Source of the DNA: Fragilaria crotonensis | Taxonomy: Eukaryota; Bacillariophyta; Fragilariophyceae; Fragilariales; Fragilariaceae | Direction: 5' to 3' | DNA length: 64,000 bases | Assembly (NCBI GenBank): GCA_022925895.1 | Contig: JAKSYS010000084.1 | Location: forward strand, 1-64,000 | Part shown: one piece after another, positions 42,989 to 52,450 of the stretch | How the letters are laid out: every line of letters starts with the position of its first letter | Numbering within the stretch: position 1 is the stretch's first letter | Notes under the pieces: generated by a model | What the model was told of the DNA's origin: nothing | Database searches by the model: none | What the model saw: the letters and a program-made list of their open reading frames with translations, nothing else | Translations under genes and position numbers: made by a program

Positions 42989-43790
42989 AATTTTCTTTCT
43001 TCGTCCAAACAAAAACAGTCGGGTGCATTCTTGACACAGCATTCCGACGATTTTCAGCGATAAACTGTGTTGAAGTCGGGAAATAAGGCTTGGTCAGGAC
43101 CCGACACAATTGATGGTTCAGGAGTAAAGTGGGGAAACATGCGATGTGATACCGGCCGTATACAAGTGAATATGCGCCCATCACAAATGTTCCTATTGTG
43201 AGCGCTGTGACGGCATACACCGATAACGCGACGGGTGAATCATTTGTATGGTACATCCATCAAGTTCTATGGTATGGTGGGCGAGGCCTTCGAATGAGAA
43301 AGCTGGATCCAAACCAAATCTGCCACAATGGAATTACAGCGTCGGATGACCCGACTGATGAGCAGTGAGCTGAATGAGTCCAGTATTGGCCCATCTCAAA
43401 GGTATTGGGGCGCTGATGTGCAATGTGTGAGGCGGTCTGGTGAGTCCACCGGACATAAAGTACTGGTCTTTCTCCGCAGAGGTTATCAATGAACCATTAC
43501 AAAGTGTTACCAATAAGAAGGGACTCAAGATATAATCTGGGGTTGTCCTAATGGAGAAATGCTTCGCTCTTTCTTTATTTGTCAACAGTTGGAGGCTGTC
43601 GTTTCGAAGGCAGTGCTCAGTCGTGTGAGTCGAATGCTCATTCATGAACATCGCGGGAGCACGCAAAATAAGAATTTGTTTTTTTTGTGTCTAAGGAAGC
43701 CTCAGCAGGCAAGCACCACATCAACGCTGCACAGAAAGGAGAATACAGATGCCAGAACGATTGTAGGAACCATGTACAATGATGGCGTGG
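42989..43790. other. intergenic with weak frames
   Basis: A minus-strand frame (42972-43256, 94 codons) has one hydrophobic stretch (VYAVTALTIGTFVMGAYSLV) that could span a membrane. A minus-strand frame (43334-43666) and a + strand frame (43559-43798) have no recognisable content. None is convincing alone. Confidence 0.25.
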
Positions 43791-43797
43791 TCAACTA

Positions 43798-45052
43798 ATC
43801 ATCACTACTTTTGTAGTGAGGCTTTGCACTCCCAGTACTCCCACGATGCTTGTCAATTTGCCGGGACAAGTTTTTGAGATCGCTAATCACGTCACCATCG
43901 TCGCTCACTTCGTAGACCTCCGCTTCTTCCTCGTATGAATCATTGAAGCGATTCCTCGGATTCCAGTCAGCATTCATGATCTTCTCGTCAAGATCCTGTA
44001 GAGCAGATTTCGTCAAAGAGGCCCTAGTTGATTTCTGAGATTCCGGAGTGAAGTTTTCATCGATGCCCTCCATAACAAGACTCAAATCTTTACCATTGGG
44101 CTCGATAGCGGAGATATCATGTCCGAAGGAGCTGGAGTCATTGGACTTATAGTGTTTTGTCGCGTCCAGGCGCCAATATCGATTCCGTTCTCATTGTCCA
44201 CGTTGAGGGAGGAGAAGTGCGATGATATTGTATTTGTATCCATTGTGAGTGCAGAAAGTGAACTAGTAGAGGTATAAAAAGAGCGGGAATTGTGGGTGAA
44301 TTTGCTTGACTCCTGCGAGCAAATAGAAGGGACCGGTGAGGAGAATACGCAGGATACTCTAGATCTTCGAAGGTATCTTGATTGGACTGAATTGTCGTGA
44401 CGCGAAGTTTTGAGGCCTTCTCGCTCCTTTTATAACAGAAAAAGACAACAGCTGCCAGGCAGAAGGCGAGCGCAGCCAATGATGCTCCTGCGATAATGAG
44501 CGCCATGCTTTCAGTTGATAAGAAACTGCTTCCAGACGAATCGTTGTTGGTCACGTCTTCGCTTGCAATCACTTGGTTGTTCATCTCAACCACCAAGTAC
44601 GAAACATCTGTCAGGAACGGGATATTAGATGACTGCAGATCCCTGACATAATCTTGGCGTGAGTCTCCCTGAAAGGCATCTTTGAATAGAGAAATAATGA
44701 ACCCGGCACCTGGCAGTGGAACGCTTCCAAAGAAGGACGACCCACCAAAATCGACGATTGTCGAATACAGCAAGTCATCTGTTTGCTCGATTTTGAAATC
44801 GACGACTCTCAGAACTGTGTGACTGTAGTATTCATCAAAGAGACTTTCCGAAAAGTACGTTTGTAACTTCTTGTCGAGAAAGGTGGATGTTCGGGTTACC
44901 AATTCAGCAAGTAGAGGGCTAGCTTCAGACGAGGACGTCGAGTGTAGTTCGAGGCGCATAGCACCGAATGAGACTTCTTTTGTGCCAACTCTAGCTTTCA
45001 CAGAAGGAATAAGCGTCGCAGCAATCATCGATACGACAGCAACTAAGTTCAT
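43798..45052 (-). CDS. secreted type I single-pass membrane protein
   Basis: The start codon at 45052 opens a 301-codon frame. Residues 1-20 form a signal peptide (MNLVAVVSMIAATLIPSVKA). Residues 21-180 are an ectodomain with VLRVVDFKIEQ, TIVDFGGSSFFGSVPLPGAG and a DAFQGDSRQDYV block. Residues 183-206 are a transmembrane helix (ALIIAGASLAALAFCLAAVV) followed by FFCYKRSEK, a typical stop-transfer. The ectodomain layout is like that of a common diatom family of type I membrane proteins, though I cannot name it. After the tail motif FEDLEYPAYSPHRS the frame becomes poor, whereas an acidic frame further left (to the stop at 43798; RNRFNDSYEEEAEVYEVSDD) looks genuine. One or more introns between about 44330 and 44130 probably join them; the exact splice sites are not resolved. 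Confidence 0.6.
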
Positions 45053-45427
45053 GGTTGTTTGTCGTCGTTGCGTTCTTTAGAAGAGATCGATATAGTGAAG
45101 AGCTCCAAATTTTTGAAGATATGTTGAAATGGTTAACCCCAAACATTGAAAAGTGTAGGACAAAAAAAAGGACAATTTTTGGCGATCCTCGCTATCTCCA
45201 GATTTCCAATACCACTAAAATCGTAGTCGTACATCCTGTTCCTGACTTCATGACCTTTCCAAATCAGTGCTGCTTTCCTATTTTGTCCTAAAAATGGTCG
45301 AGATACATTGATGCAAAGAAAGACCAATTTTGTGGTCGTCGCAAAACTTTTTGTCCTAAATGAATCGCTCTGGAAAGGACAAATTATCCAAAAATTCACC
45401 GTACAAAAATCAATCTTCGGATTTTTA

Positions 45428-45805
45428 CGTGGTGAAATCCCGTGTTAAATCTCATCTTCACAATGATCATGACTGCTATCTCTGAATTTACCGACAACAC
45501 TACTTTCTATCACAACAAAAAGCTCTGTCATGCCCATCTTGAGGGTATTGTGATCACTTTTTTGTGGTCTGGCATCTAATGGCTGCACAATCGGCACTTT
45601 CGTCAATTTTTAGATTTTCACGTGTTAAATTGCCGTGTTAAACATCATCTTCACAATGATCATGTTCCCTGTCCCCAAAAACACCGACAAGAACCCTTTC
45701 AATCACATCAAAAGGCTCTGTCTTGTACACCTTTTGGGTCTTGCAATCACCTTCTTGCTGTCCGGCATCAAGTGACTGCACAATAGGCACTTTTGTCATG
45801 GTCAA
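45428..45805. repeat. two diverged tandem units, period 193 bp
   Basis: Blocks such as CGTGTTAAA, ATCATCTTCACAATGATCATG, AGGCTCTGTC-like and GGCACTTTYGTCA recur with constant spacing of 193 bases (for example CAATGATCAT at 45461 and 45654). Identity is about 70-75% by eye, so the duplication is old. Confidence 0.75.
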
Positions 45806-46225
45806 CGCCAAACAACGCCAAATCACGCCAAATCTTGACAACTTCCGGGCTAGTTGTTGATCATCTCCGGGTGTGTTCGTAAAAAACAAGTCGTGTTTTG
45901 CTTTTTTGGGTCTTGTTATCGCTAAAACTTGCCGCCGAGACCATGTGGATTATGTAATTGGACGTAACGTTCGATCTCATGCTCTGACGTTAAATCTGAG
46001 TACGCAGAGCTGTAGGCAACAACAATGCCAACGTACAGTAAGTCATACAGCCCGATCCGTGACATACAGCGAGTAAGCCAACAAGATTACGGGGTTGTTA
46101 TCGACATTAACACGGCACTCGCCGTGTTAAATTTCATTAACCCGTGATTTTAAGGTTACTTTTTGTCCTATTGCTAAATCCGCCAAAGGACAAAATGGGT
46201 TCGGCGATTCGGATAAATTATTTTT

Positions 46226-46250
46226 TTTTGTCCTACCCGGTAGGACAAAA
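46226..46250. repeat. 12-bp-stem palindrome at the MITE end
   Basis: TTTTGTCCTACC, one central C, then its exact complement GGTAGGACAAAA. It lies just inside the right inverted repeat. Confidence 0.85.
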
Positions 46251-46264
46251 ATGTTTGGGGTTAA

Positions 46265-47040
46265 GTAACCCCCGACAAATAAGTTTGCCATTTATTCCAT
46301 GTGGAGAGTGGAGAGTCCTACTAGTTCATGTACCTCACTAGTGTGGTACATGTACAATCCACTTATAGCGCACTATCATAGAAAAACACACGCATTCAAG
46401 ATTGTCACGAGGTCCCGACCATAGAGGGTGAAATTTACTCTGCGACATGAGCATTTCGACGGCAATTAAGGCCAGTTGCCGCCTTGAGTTCGAATTTCAA
46501 ATATTAACATTGCGCTGTGCATGGAGAGTCCTACTAGTTTGAAACTTTAGTATTGTACCTTACGTGACGACTCTAATAACAGCGTAGTATATTTTAAATG
46601 TGAGGCCTTAAATGCGCCTCGACACAAACGCAGAACCGTTTCAATTTAAGTGCCGGAGGGTTTCGTCTTGGCGCCACTGTTTTTTGCTTGTGTTTTGAAT
46701 TTAAATATCTATTGTTGTCTGATCAAAACGGAGAATCAGTAATCGGGAGCCGACGTATCATGTCGAGCTGAATTATTATATGCATACAAATTAAATTTCA
46801 TTTAAGGTTTACCTGAATCATACGAATCTCAGGCTTCTCCTCTGTGGATGGAAGTTCCCTACAGTAGTCAGTAGGAGAAAGGGATAGGGTTCGGGTCAAC
46901 GGAACCTGTCGAAGCGCAGGGTTGGCATAGGGTTCGGGTTAAGAACGAGGACGGGACCATTACGGGGCACGCCCCCAGTAGGTAAGTGTCTAGTATGACA
47001 CTGACTACTGCTTAGTGTATCTATAGACTATAGATGGTAC
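46265..47040. other. intergenic, AT-rich
   Basis: No gene is seen. The 18-mer TGGAGAGTCCTACTAGTT occurs at 46309-46326 and 46522-46539, which could be a long target duplication around a 195-bp insert or chance retention of an older repeat. AGGGTTCGGGT occurs twice near 46885-46940. Confidence 0.35.
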
Positions 47041-48042
47041 AGCAATACAATGCTGTCTACCGCTACAGATAACAATACATGTACTATCTGTTGTTCTATT
47101 GCTACATTAATGTACGGCGCCGCTCTACAACTCCAAGCTACATATGAACCCTTGATGACATACATCTGTGAACAGAACGGATGGAATCCACAAGTATGCA
47201 GGTTGATTAATTGGCAGGCTCACAGCGAAAGTTTGAAAAAGCAGCTACAGCATCAGGCCCACTACATCAAATTAGTTCACGGAATATTGCCCACAGGAAA
47301 CGACAATTTTGGAATGACCAAGTGCGATTGCTATGCCCCGCACGTAAACGCGCATGTGAAGATTGGCAACATATCTTAATGTGCGACGGAAAGTCTAGGG
47401 TGACCTGGAGAAAAGATATGGTAGAGGCCCTAAAGGCCAAGTGCAAGTTGCTCGGTACCAGGTCCTTACTTACACGGGTATTAATCGGGGGGATCAGCGG
47501 ATGGCTAACCCAGGGCGATCAGTTTCTGTTGAGTTCCGATAAGTTTCCGCAAGATGTACATCGGCTTATTTGTCATCAAAATGAAGTGGGTTGGCGCCAT
47601 GTTTTCTGGGTAGATTTTTCTTTGAATGGAGTCATCTTCAAGACGAGTTTTACTCACGCACGTCGGAGACAAGGGGGAAAATGCTTGGACAGGTACTCGG
47701 TGGCAGGTAACCATTATTGGAGAGATATGGGATCAATGGCGCCTCTTATGGAACCTTAGGAATCAAGAACTCCATGGAGCAACGGTTAGTCAACAAGCCA
47801 TAGCAGAAGTCCGAAACATTCAACGCAACCTACGTGACATTTATGACAAGAAAGCGCTGATGGAGCCAAACGTTCAGGAATTACTGTATTCGGATATGAA
47901 TGCTCACGTGGATAAACCACCTTGGTTCAATAGCAACTGGTTAGGAATTCATGGTCCTCTGGCAAAAGCAAGTATCAAAGGGGCAAAAGACAAGGCGATT
48001 CAAGGCGTAAAGTCTATTCGACAGTATTTTTCACAACGATGA
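47041..48042 (+). pseudogene. LINE-like reverse-transcriptase C-terminal remnant
   Basis: The stretch NWQAHSESLKKQ with KLVHGILPT leads into a zinc-binding block CPARKRACEDWQHILMC (47330-47385; spacing C-x6-C-x4-H-x3-C). It continues with GGISGWLTQ, VIIGEIWDQWRLLWNLRNQE-like text and ends PPWFNSNWLGIHGPLAKASI...YFSQR. This is the order seen downstream of the reverse transcriptase in LINE-type ORF2 proteins, where the zinc block may help target binding. The reverse transcriptase itself is missing, and at least two frame changes (near 47300 and 47640) break the remainder. The LINE assignment is inference; a stand-alone diatom gene family with the same tail is the alternative. Confidence 0.45.
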
Positions 48043-48959
48043 GTGGGAAGCTGGTACGGCAGTAGTGTGTACTCCAATACCGAGTATGGCACTACCGTAT
48101 GGGTTGAGTTCCTCTAGACACGGGAAGAGCGGCAGTACGTAAAATAGATTTCGGGGTTTTTATTGCTACATAAATGTGCAAGAGACTGACTAGTAGAAAT
48201 ATTGCTTGTCGTATAGTGGGCACTGTCTAATAGTTTATCGTTATGTACAGTAACAGTAGACTCAGATGTGCACATACTATTGACGGGCAGAGGAAGTGAT
48301 GTGCAAAAAGTACTGCTGTACTGATTGCCATGTTGTGTTGTATTGTTGTTGTAGTGAGTACCGTCGTTCTGACTACTGATATTTGTTCAGCACGGTGTAT
48401 GTGACATCATGACGACGGCGGGTAAAAATGTGTCATGGTCAATCATCATCATCGTGCAAAAATATGTGCAGTAGAAGTAAAAAGGTGAGTGACACTAAAA
48501 TATGAAAAATTGACAATTGTGAGAAGGGAGGAAAGCAGAGGAGGGAGAAGTGAGGAGTGCTTCCAAGGAACACTAGGAACACTCCTCACATCTCTGAGGG
48601 TCAGCAGAGTACGGCTGCGTGGTTTTCCGTAAACGAGGCGTTGAGTGTCATTTGAAAATCAATGTTCAAACTTGAGGAACGAGATGAAGATGATTTGAAT
48701 CGACATGAGTTTTGATTCCAGTCGTGCAGTGTCGCACTGATTACTGGAGCACGGATGTAATGTTTTACTGTGCGCACGGGCGACAGTTAAGGTTAGGGAT
48801 AACATAAAAATATGTAGGGCGATACTGGATGTTTAAAAGAAAGTACCCCCGTACGCTACTGGTGGTGATGACCGGCACGACTACCGGTAGGGGACATACA
48901 TAGTCTCCCGAATTGTAATCCGATAGTATGACATCCATTCATTTTTTTCGAATACCAGC
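48043..48959. other. intergenic, GTAC-rich, with one clear inverted repeat
   Basis: No frame is supported. Words containing GTAC or AGTACTG are frequent. At 48550-48589 GTGAGGAGTG and CACTCCTCAC form a perfect 10-bp stem around a 20-base loop that itself contains two nearly repeated GGAACACT words. Confidence 0.5.
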
Positions 48960-49403
48960 ATGTCATCAGCCAAACCATGTCGTCGACACTTGAGACCGTT
49001 TCGGCAGGGTTTCTCCGAGTTTGGCCGTTTTCTTGCATTAACCAGAGTTTTTGGTGATATGGTGGACATTCCAATAAGAATGACCCAAATCACACTCAAA
49101 ATACTCTCCGATTACACTCAAATCGGGTTTGAGTGTAATCTGGATGTTCCGGAATTTTCGCTCTACTCCCTTCTACTGGAGTATTGGACAGTCCGTCGAG
49201 GAGTACTTGCTGTATGCTGGTTTTGTATTGGTACTGGAATGTACTATTTTATTTTCATTTGTGAAGATGGGGGAATCGAGCATACAGTGTCTTTGATAGA
49301 ACACTGCGGCTTCTCAGAACAAGAGATAGCCCTAATCCCAGGAAACGTGGATCAAGTAGATAGGCAATCCATGGGCATTGCCGTAGAGAACTTCAAATCT
49401 TGA
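48960..49403 (+). CDS. hypothetical protein (doubtful)
   Basis: A 147-codon open frame with a hydrophobic, aromatic middle (GVLAVCWFCIGTGMYYFIFI) that could be one membrane segment. No family is recognised. The hairpin at 49111-49139 lies inside it, and the 3' end overlaps the minus-strand frame at 49332-49637. At most one of the two is real. Confidence 0.2.
   Translation: MSSAKPCRRHLRPFRQGFSEFGRFLALTRVFGDMVDIPIRMTQITLKILSDYTQIGFECNLDVPEFSLYSLLLEYWTVRRGVLAVCWFCIGTGMYYFIFICEDGGIEHTVSLIEHCGFSEQEIALIPGNVDQVDRQSMGIAVENFKS
49111..49139. repeat. perfect 12-bp hairpin
   Basis: ATTACACTCAAA, loop TCGGG, then the exact complement TTTGAGTGTAAT. A third partial copy (CACACTCAAA) lies at about 49091. 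Confidence 0.9.
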
Positions 49404-49637
49404 TGTGCATCCACACTTCACATACTGATGACACTCACACTCTGAGATAACACCTTGCCTTTCCCACTCATTGTATGCCTGCCCAAAAGAAAAGGAGTCA
49501 GGAGAGACTTCTGATATCAGATCATAGTCAGCTTGATACTTGACTATAAGCATGTCTATCATGGGACTGAGAAGTGCAAATGCCTCTTGCAGCCATCCAA
49601 TAAAGTTTTCATTGTCGACTAGGTCATTAAACCTCAT
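49332..49637 (-). CDS. hypothetical protein fragment
   Basis: A 101-codon frame with protein-like text (NFIGWLQEAFALLSPMIDML, FGQAYNEWERQGVISECECH, YVKCGCTSRFEVLYGNAHGL). The Cys-x-Cys-His...Cys-x-Cys cluster could bind a metal. There is no upstream continuation in frame. It may be an exon or a transposon remnant; I do not recognise it. Confidence 0.3.
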   Translation of the reverse strand: MRFNDLVDNENFIGWLQEAFALLSPMIDMLIVKYQADYDLISEVSPDSFSFGQAYNEWERQGVISECECHQYVKCGCTSRFEVLYGNAHGLPIYLIHVSWD

Positions 49638-49639
49638 TC

Positions 49640-51488
49640 AATCTGCTTATGCACCAAACATATTCTAATAAGATAGAAACCATGGGAAAAGCAACCTTAA
49701 AAAAGTTTGCGAACTTAGTTGATAAGCAAGTTAGCCCATGCATTCCTGCTTGCGCTTGTATTATCTGTAACAGTACCAGCTACCAAATGTATTGTTGGGG
49801 TGCTGTATAATTAACCGTTCATTGTCAGCAGTAATCCATGCCGTACTGCGGCCTTGTTGCCCAGTTGAAAGGGACTCAAGATCGGTAAAGTCTGGTTGTG
49901 TTGCCATGTAGTTCACAATCGGGTCACCCTTCACATTCGACCTTTCATCTGGCTGATGTGGTGACGCACACAGATGTTTTACACATTTCCTTGTGCATCA
50001 ACACCTTTCACATGTCTGTCAGAAGCTAATCTCTTTCGATCTGGAAGCAGGTAAGAATTGGGGCAAGCACTGCAATGACTTTTGCTAGACAGTGGTATCC
50101 TTCAACTCGCTGAAATGCAGCTTCAGTGGCAAAATATGCATGGCCAGGTGCTTATGCATTTTTCCGCTGCTGTGAAAACAGGTATCATGATGGACTTGAT
50201 TGATGATTGGCCAGTTTGTCCTCTGGAAGAAGTTTTTGTACTAGTTGCTTGAGATGAAGGCAAAGGTGTAGATAAAGATGCAGCACTCTCACAATGCACC
50301 TTTCCTCTAACCAGCCGTACTACCAAGCTTTCTTGTTTGGCATAAACCAATCTGGACGCTCTGCAATAGGTTGTCCACACATATGGTATCAGAATGTGCG
50401 TCACCGATTTAGTTGAGATTTCTCAATCGACGCCGTTTTGTGATGGATCGTGATCCATTGATAAGCATGTCAAAAATTATCTATGAATTACTCTAGTTGA
50501 TCAGTGAAAAATTGTGTGATGTCCGAGTCACCCGCAGTAAAGAAACCGAGTATCTATATTTTACGTGCTGCCGCTGTTCCGGATGACAACGGAACTCGAC
50601 CCACACGGATGACCGCTACCCTGGGGTACAGTAGAGGCCACCATAATTGTATTGTGTTACTGCAGTACTGTAGCACCGCAGTTGTGCCAAATAATGCTGC
50701 ATGGAGTCGTTGTATCATAGGGAGGGTGACTGTTGTGCGGGAAAAACCTTGGATCATTGAACTTTGTTGCCGTAGGTTAAGTAGTCGCAGTGTACGTCGG
50801 TAGCATGTAGAGCACCACCAGATGGTGCGTAGCGGTATACTCGGAGGATCGGGTCACTCCAACTTTCGTTCGGAATGTGGTAGCGGTGTGTTCGGTTATT
50901 CGGAACGCCAAATGGCGCATAGCGGAAAGGTGGTGGGTCATGGAACTGGGTGGAGTCACCCCAATAGTCATATCGGATTTCGTCACAGTACTAGTACTTC
51001 GGTCAGCAGTAAAATAGGTCACGGTGCTGGTATGGATACCAGCAATCGGTCGGAGGTCCTTCGTCTCTGATGGTGCTGAATCAAGCAAAATCCTGGGGCT
51101 AGGCAACGTAGAAACAATACCGGTTTCTACATGAGGAAAAAATCGATCACGTCGCACATCTGATGATACCTCAAATGCTGCAACCGCTCTATACGCGTTG
51201 ATGCCAATTGCACCACAATCATTATCAAGCATTTTGGTGCTGATACTTGAAGACGAGAGGTCGGGGGGAGGCTGTAGTGCCATCCGTTGACTTGACTTTG
51301 TTGTGCTCTAAGGTGCGTAGAAAACGTACTAGAACTCACGTAGAAACAACCACTTACTTGGCAAGAACTCCTCGGAAAAAATTCTGAGTCACCCGCAGTA
51401 GTATAATTGTCCGTACCATCGTATCTTGTACTGTTGTTGTTCATACGGTATACAATCGTACATCACTCAGTAGCATCCAATATTAACA
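49640..51488. other. gene-poor stretch, possibly including the LTR of fragment F
   Basis: No supported gene. Minus-strand frames (50123-50404 and 50777-51283) are Ser/Thr-rich without recognisable motifs. Immediately left of 51488 the minus strand reads TGTTAATATTGGATGC after a purine-rich GCGGGGA. This is how a copia 3' LTR would begin, so part of this stretch is probably LTR, but its left edge cannot be set. GAGTCACCCGCAG occurs at about 50525 and 51391. Confidence 0.35.
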
Positions 51489-52450
51489 GTCCCCGCAACT
51501 CTGGTGGCACCTTCGTGTCGTCGCCTTTGATGAATTTGAATGCAGGGAAGACGTTGCGAATTTCCTTTTCAATTGCTTTCTTCCAAAAGTCCGTCCCTGT
51601 TCTCTTGTCGATCTCCAATGCGTGCACTACACTTTTCGGGAGTTCCAAACCATACGCACTTATGCGAGGTGGACCAATTTTTGGACTTTTCAATATGCGT
51701 TCTCTTTTCTTGAGAACAAAAGGAACCCACCAGCGAAAGGCTGGCTCTTGCCTTAAGTTGTTGAGTACCGCATAATCGGCAACTTGCACCGGATACAAAT
51801 CCTTTAAGTCAGCCAACGATATCCAAGAACTTGAACTGTCGTCCCACTCAACAAGGAGGCGCCACCCTCGCATCGTCCTTTTAGGCTTCGGACCCGCCTT
51901 CGACGAGTAATATGAATCCTCTTTGCTGAGCGCGTTTTGTCCTTTATCATGGTCGATGATCTCCTTCATCACTTGGAGTCGTCGGCCCTGATCATCAATC
52001 AACGAGTATAAGCACTCAGCTATTAAGTTAGTGGTATACGTCTCCTCCGTCCCATCCTCGAAACAAATGAAGTACTCTCGAGTATCCAAAAGTGAGTTCG
52101 GATTCGCCGATCCAATCGGCTTTCCGTCACTGTCTCTCTTTCGGCTCTTCACAGAGCCGCGGAGGAGTTCACCTCCGCGGTCGGTCACAATCTCCGCCGC
52201 CAAGTACTTGTCGAATGCTTCGGGAGTATATTCGTCAGCGTCTGATCGTTTGAGTGCATTTTCTTCCGCCTCATCAATCTCTGCGTCATTCCGTGGGAGT
52301 TGATCGTTACCGAGCTCTCCAGCCACTTCTTCGTTTGTTTTGTTGTCCCCAATCTTCTCATCGATCGACCTCAACAAGTCGTCAATCTCATCCTTACGAT
52401 CTGCAGGTTGCCCAGACTGTACTCCGTACAATCGGCCTCGCGGACTTTGG
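51489..52450 (-). mobile_element. Ty1/copia fragment F (linker to start of reverse transcriptase)
   Basis: The minus-strand text includes RDSDGKPIGSANPNSLLDTR, MRGWRLLVEWDDSSSSWISL, FRWWVPFVLKKRERI and DKRTGTDFWKKAIEKEIRNV. This is the linker and very beginning of reverse transcriptase of a CoDi-type element. The RDxxGxPIGxA linker is shared with element D. Integrase on the right and most of the reverse transcriptase on the left are missing, the latter being replaced by the putative LTR start at 51488. It is internally deleted. The right limit is approximate. Confidence 0.75.

Larger units (their letters stand above)
45137..46260. mobile_element. TTAA-flanked MITE-like element
   Basis: TTAA at 45133-45136 and at 46261-46264 flank a unit that begins CCCCAAACATT and ends with the inverted form GTTTGGGG. 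Similarity between the ends continues inward as GTAGGACAAAAAAAA-type sequence. TTAA duplications with C-rich ends are the hallmark of piggyBac-type transposition. There is no transposase inside, so it would be a non-autonomous copy. It contains a 193-bp-period tandem duplication. Confidence 0.7.

Noticed and set aside
46880-46945. telomere-like AGGGTT words
   Set aside because: Only a few irregular AGGGTTCGGGT words occur, with no tandem array; not a telomeric tract.
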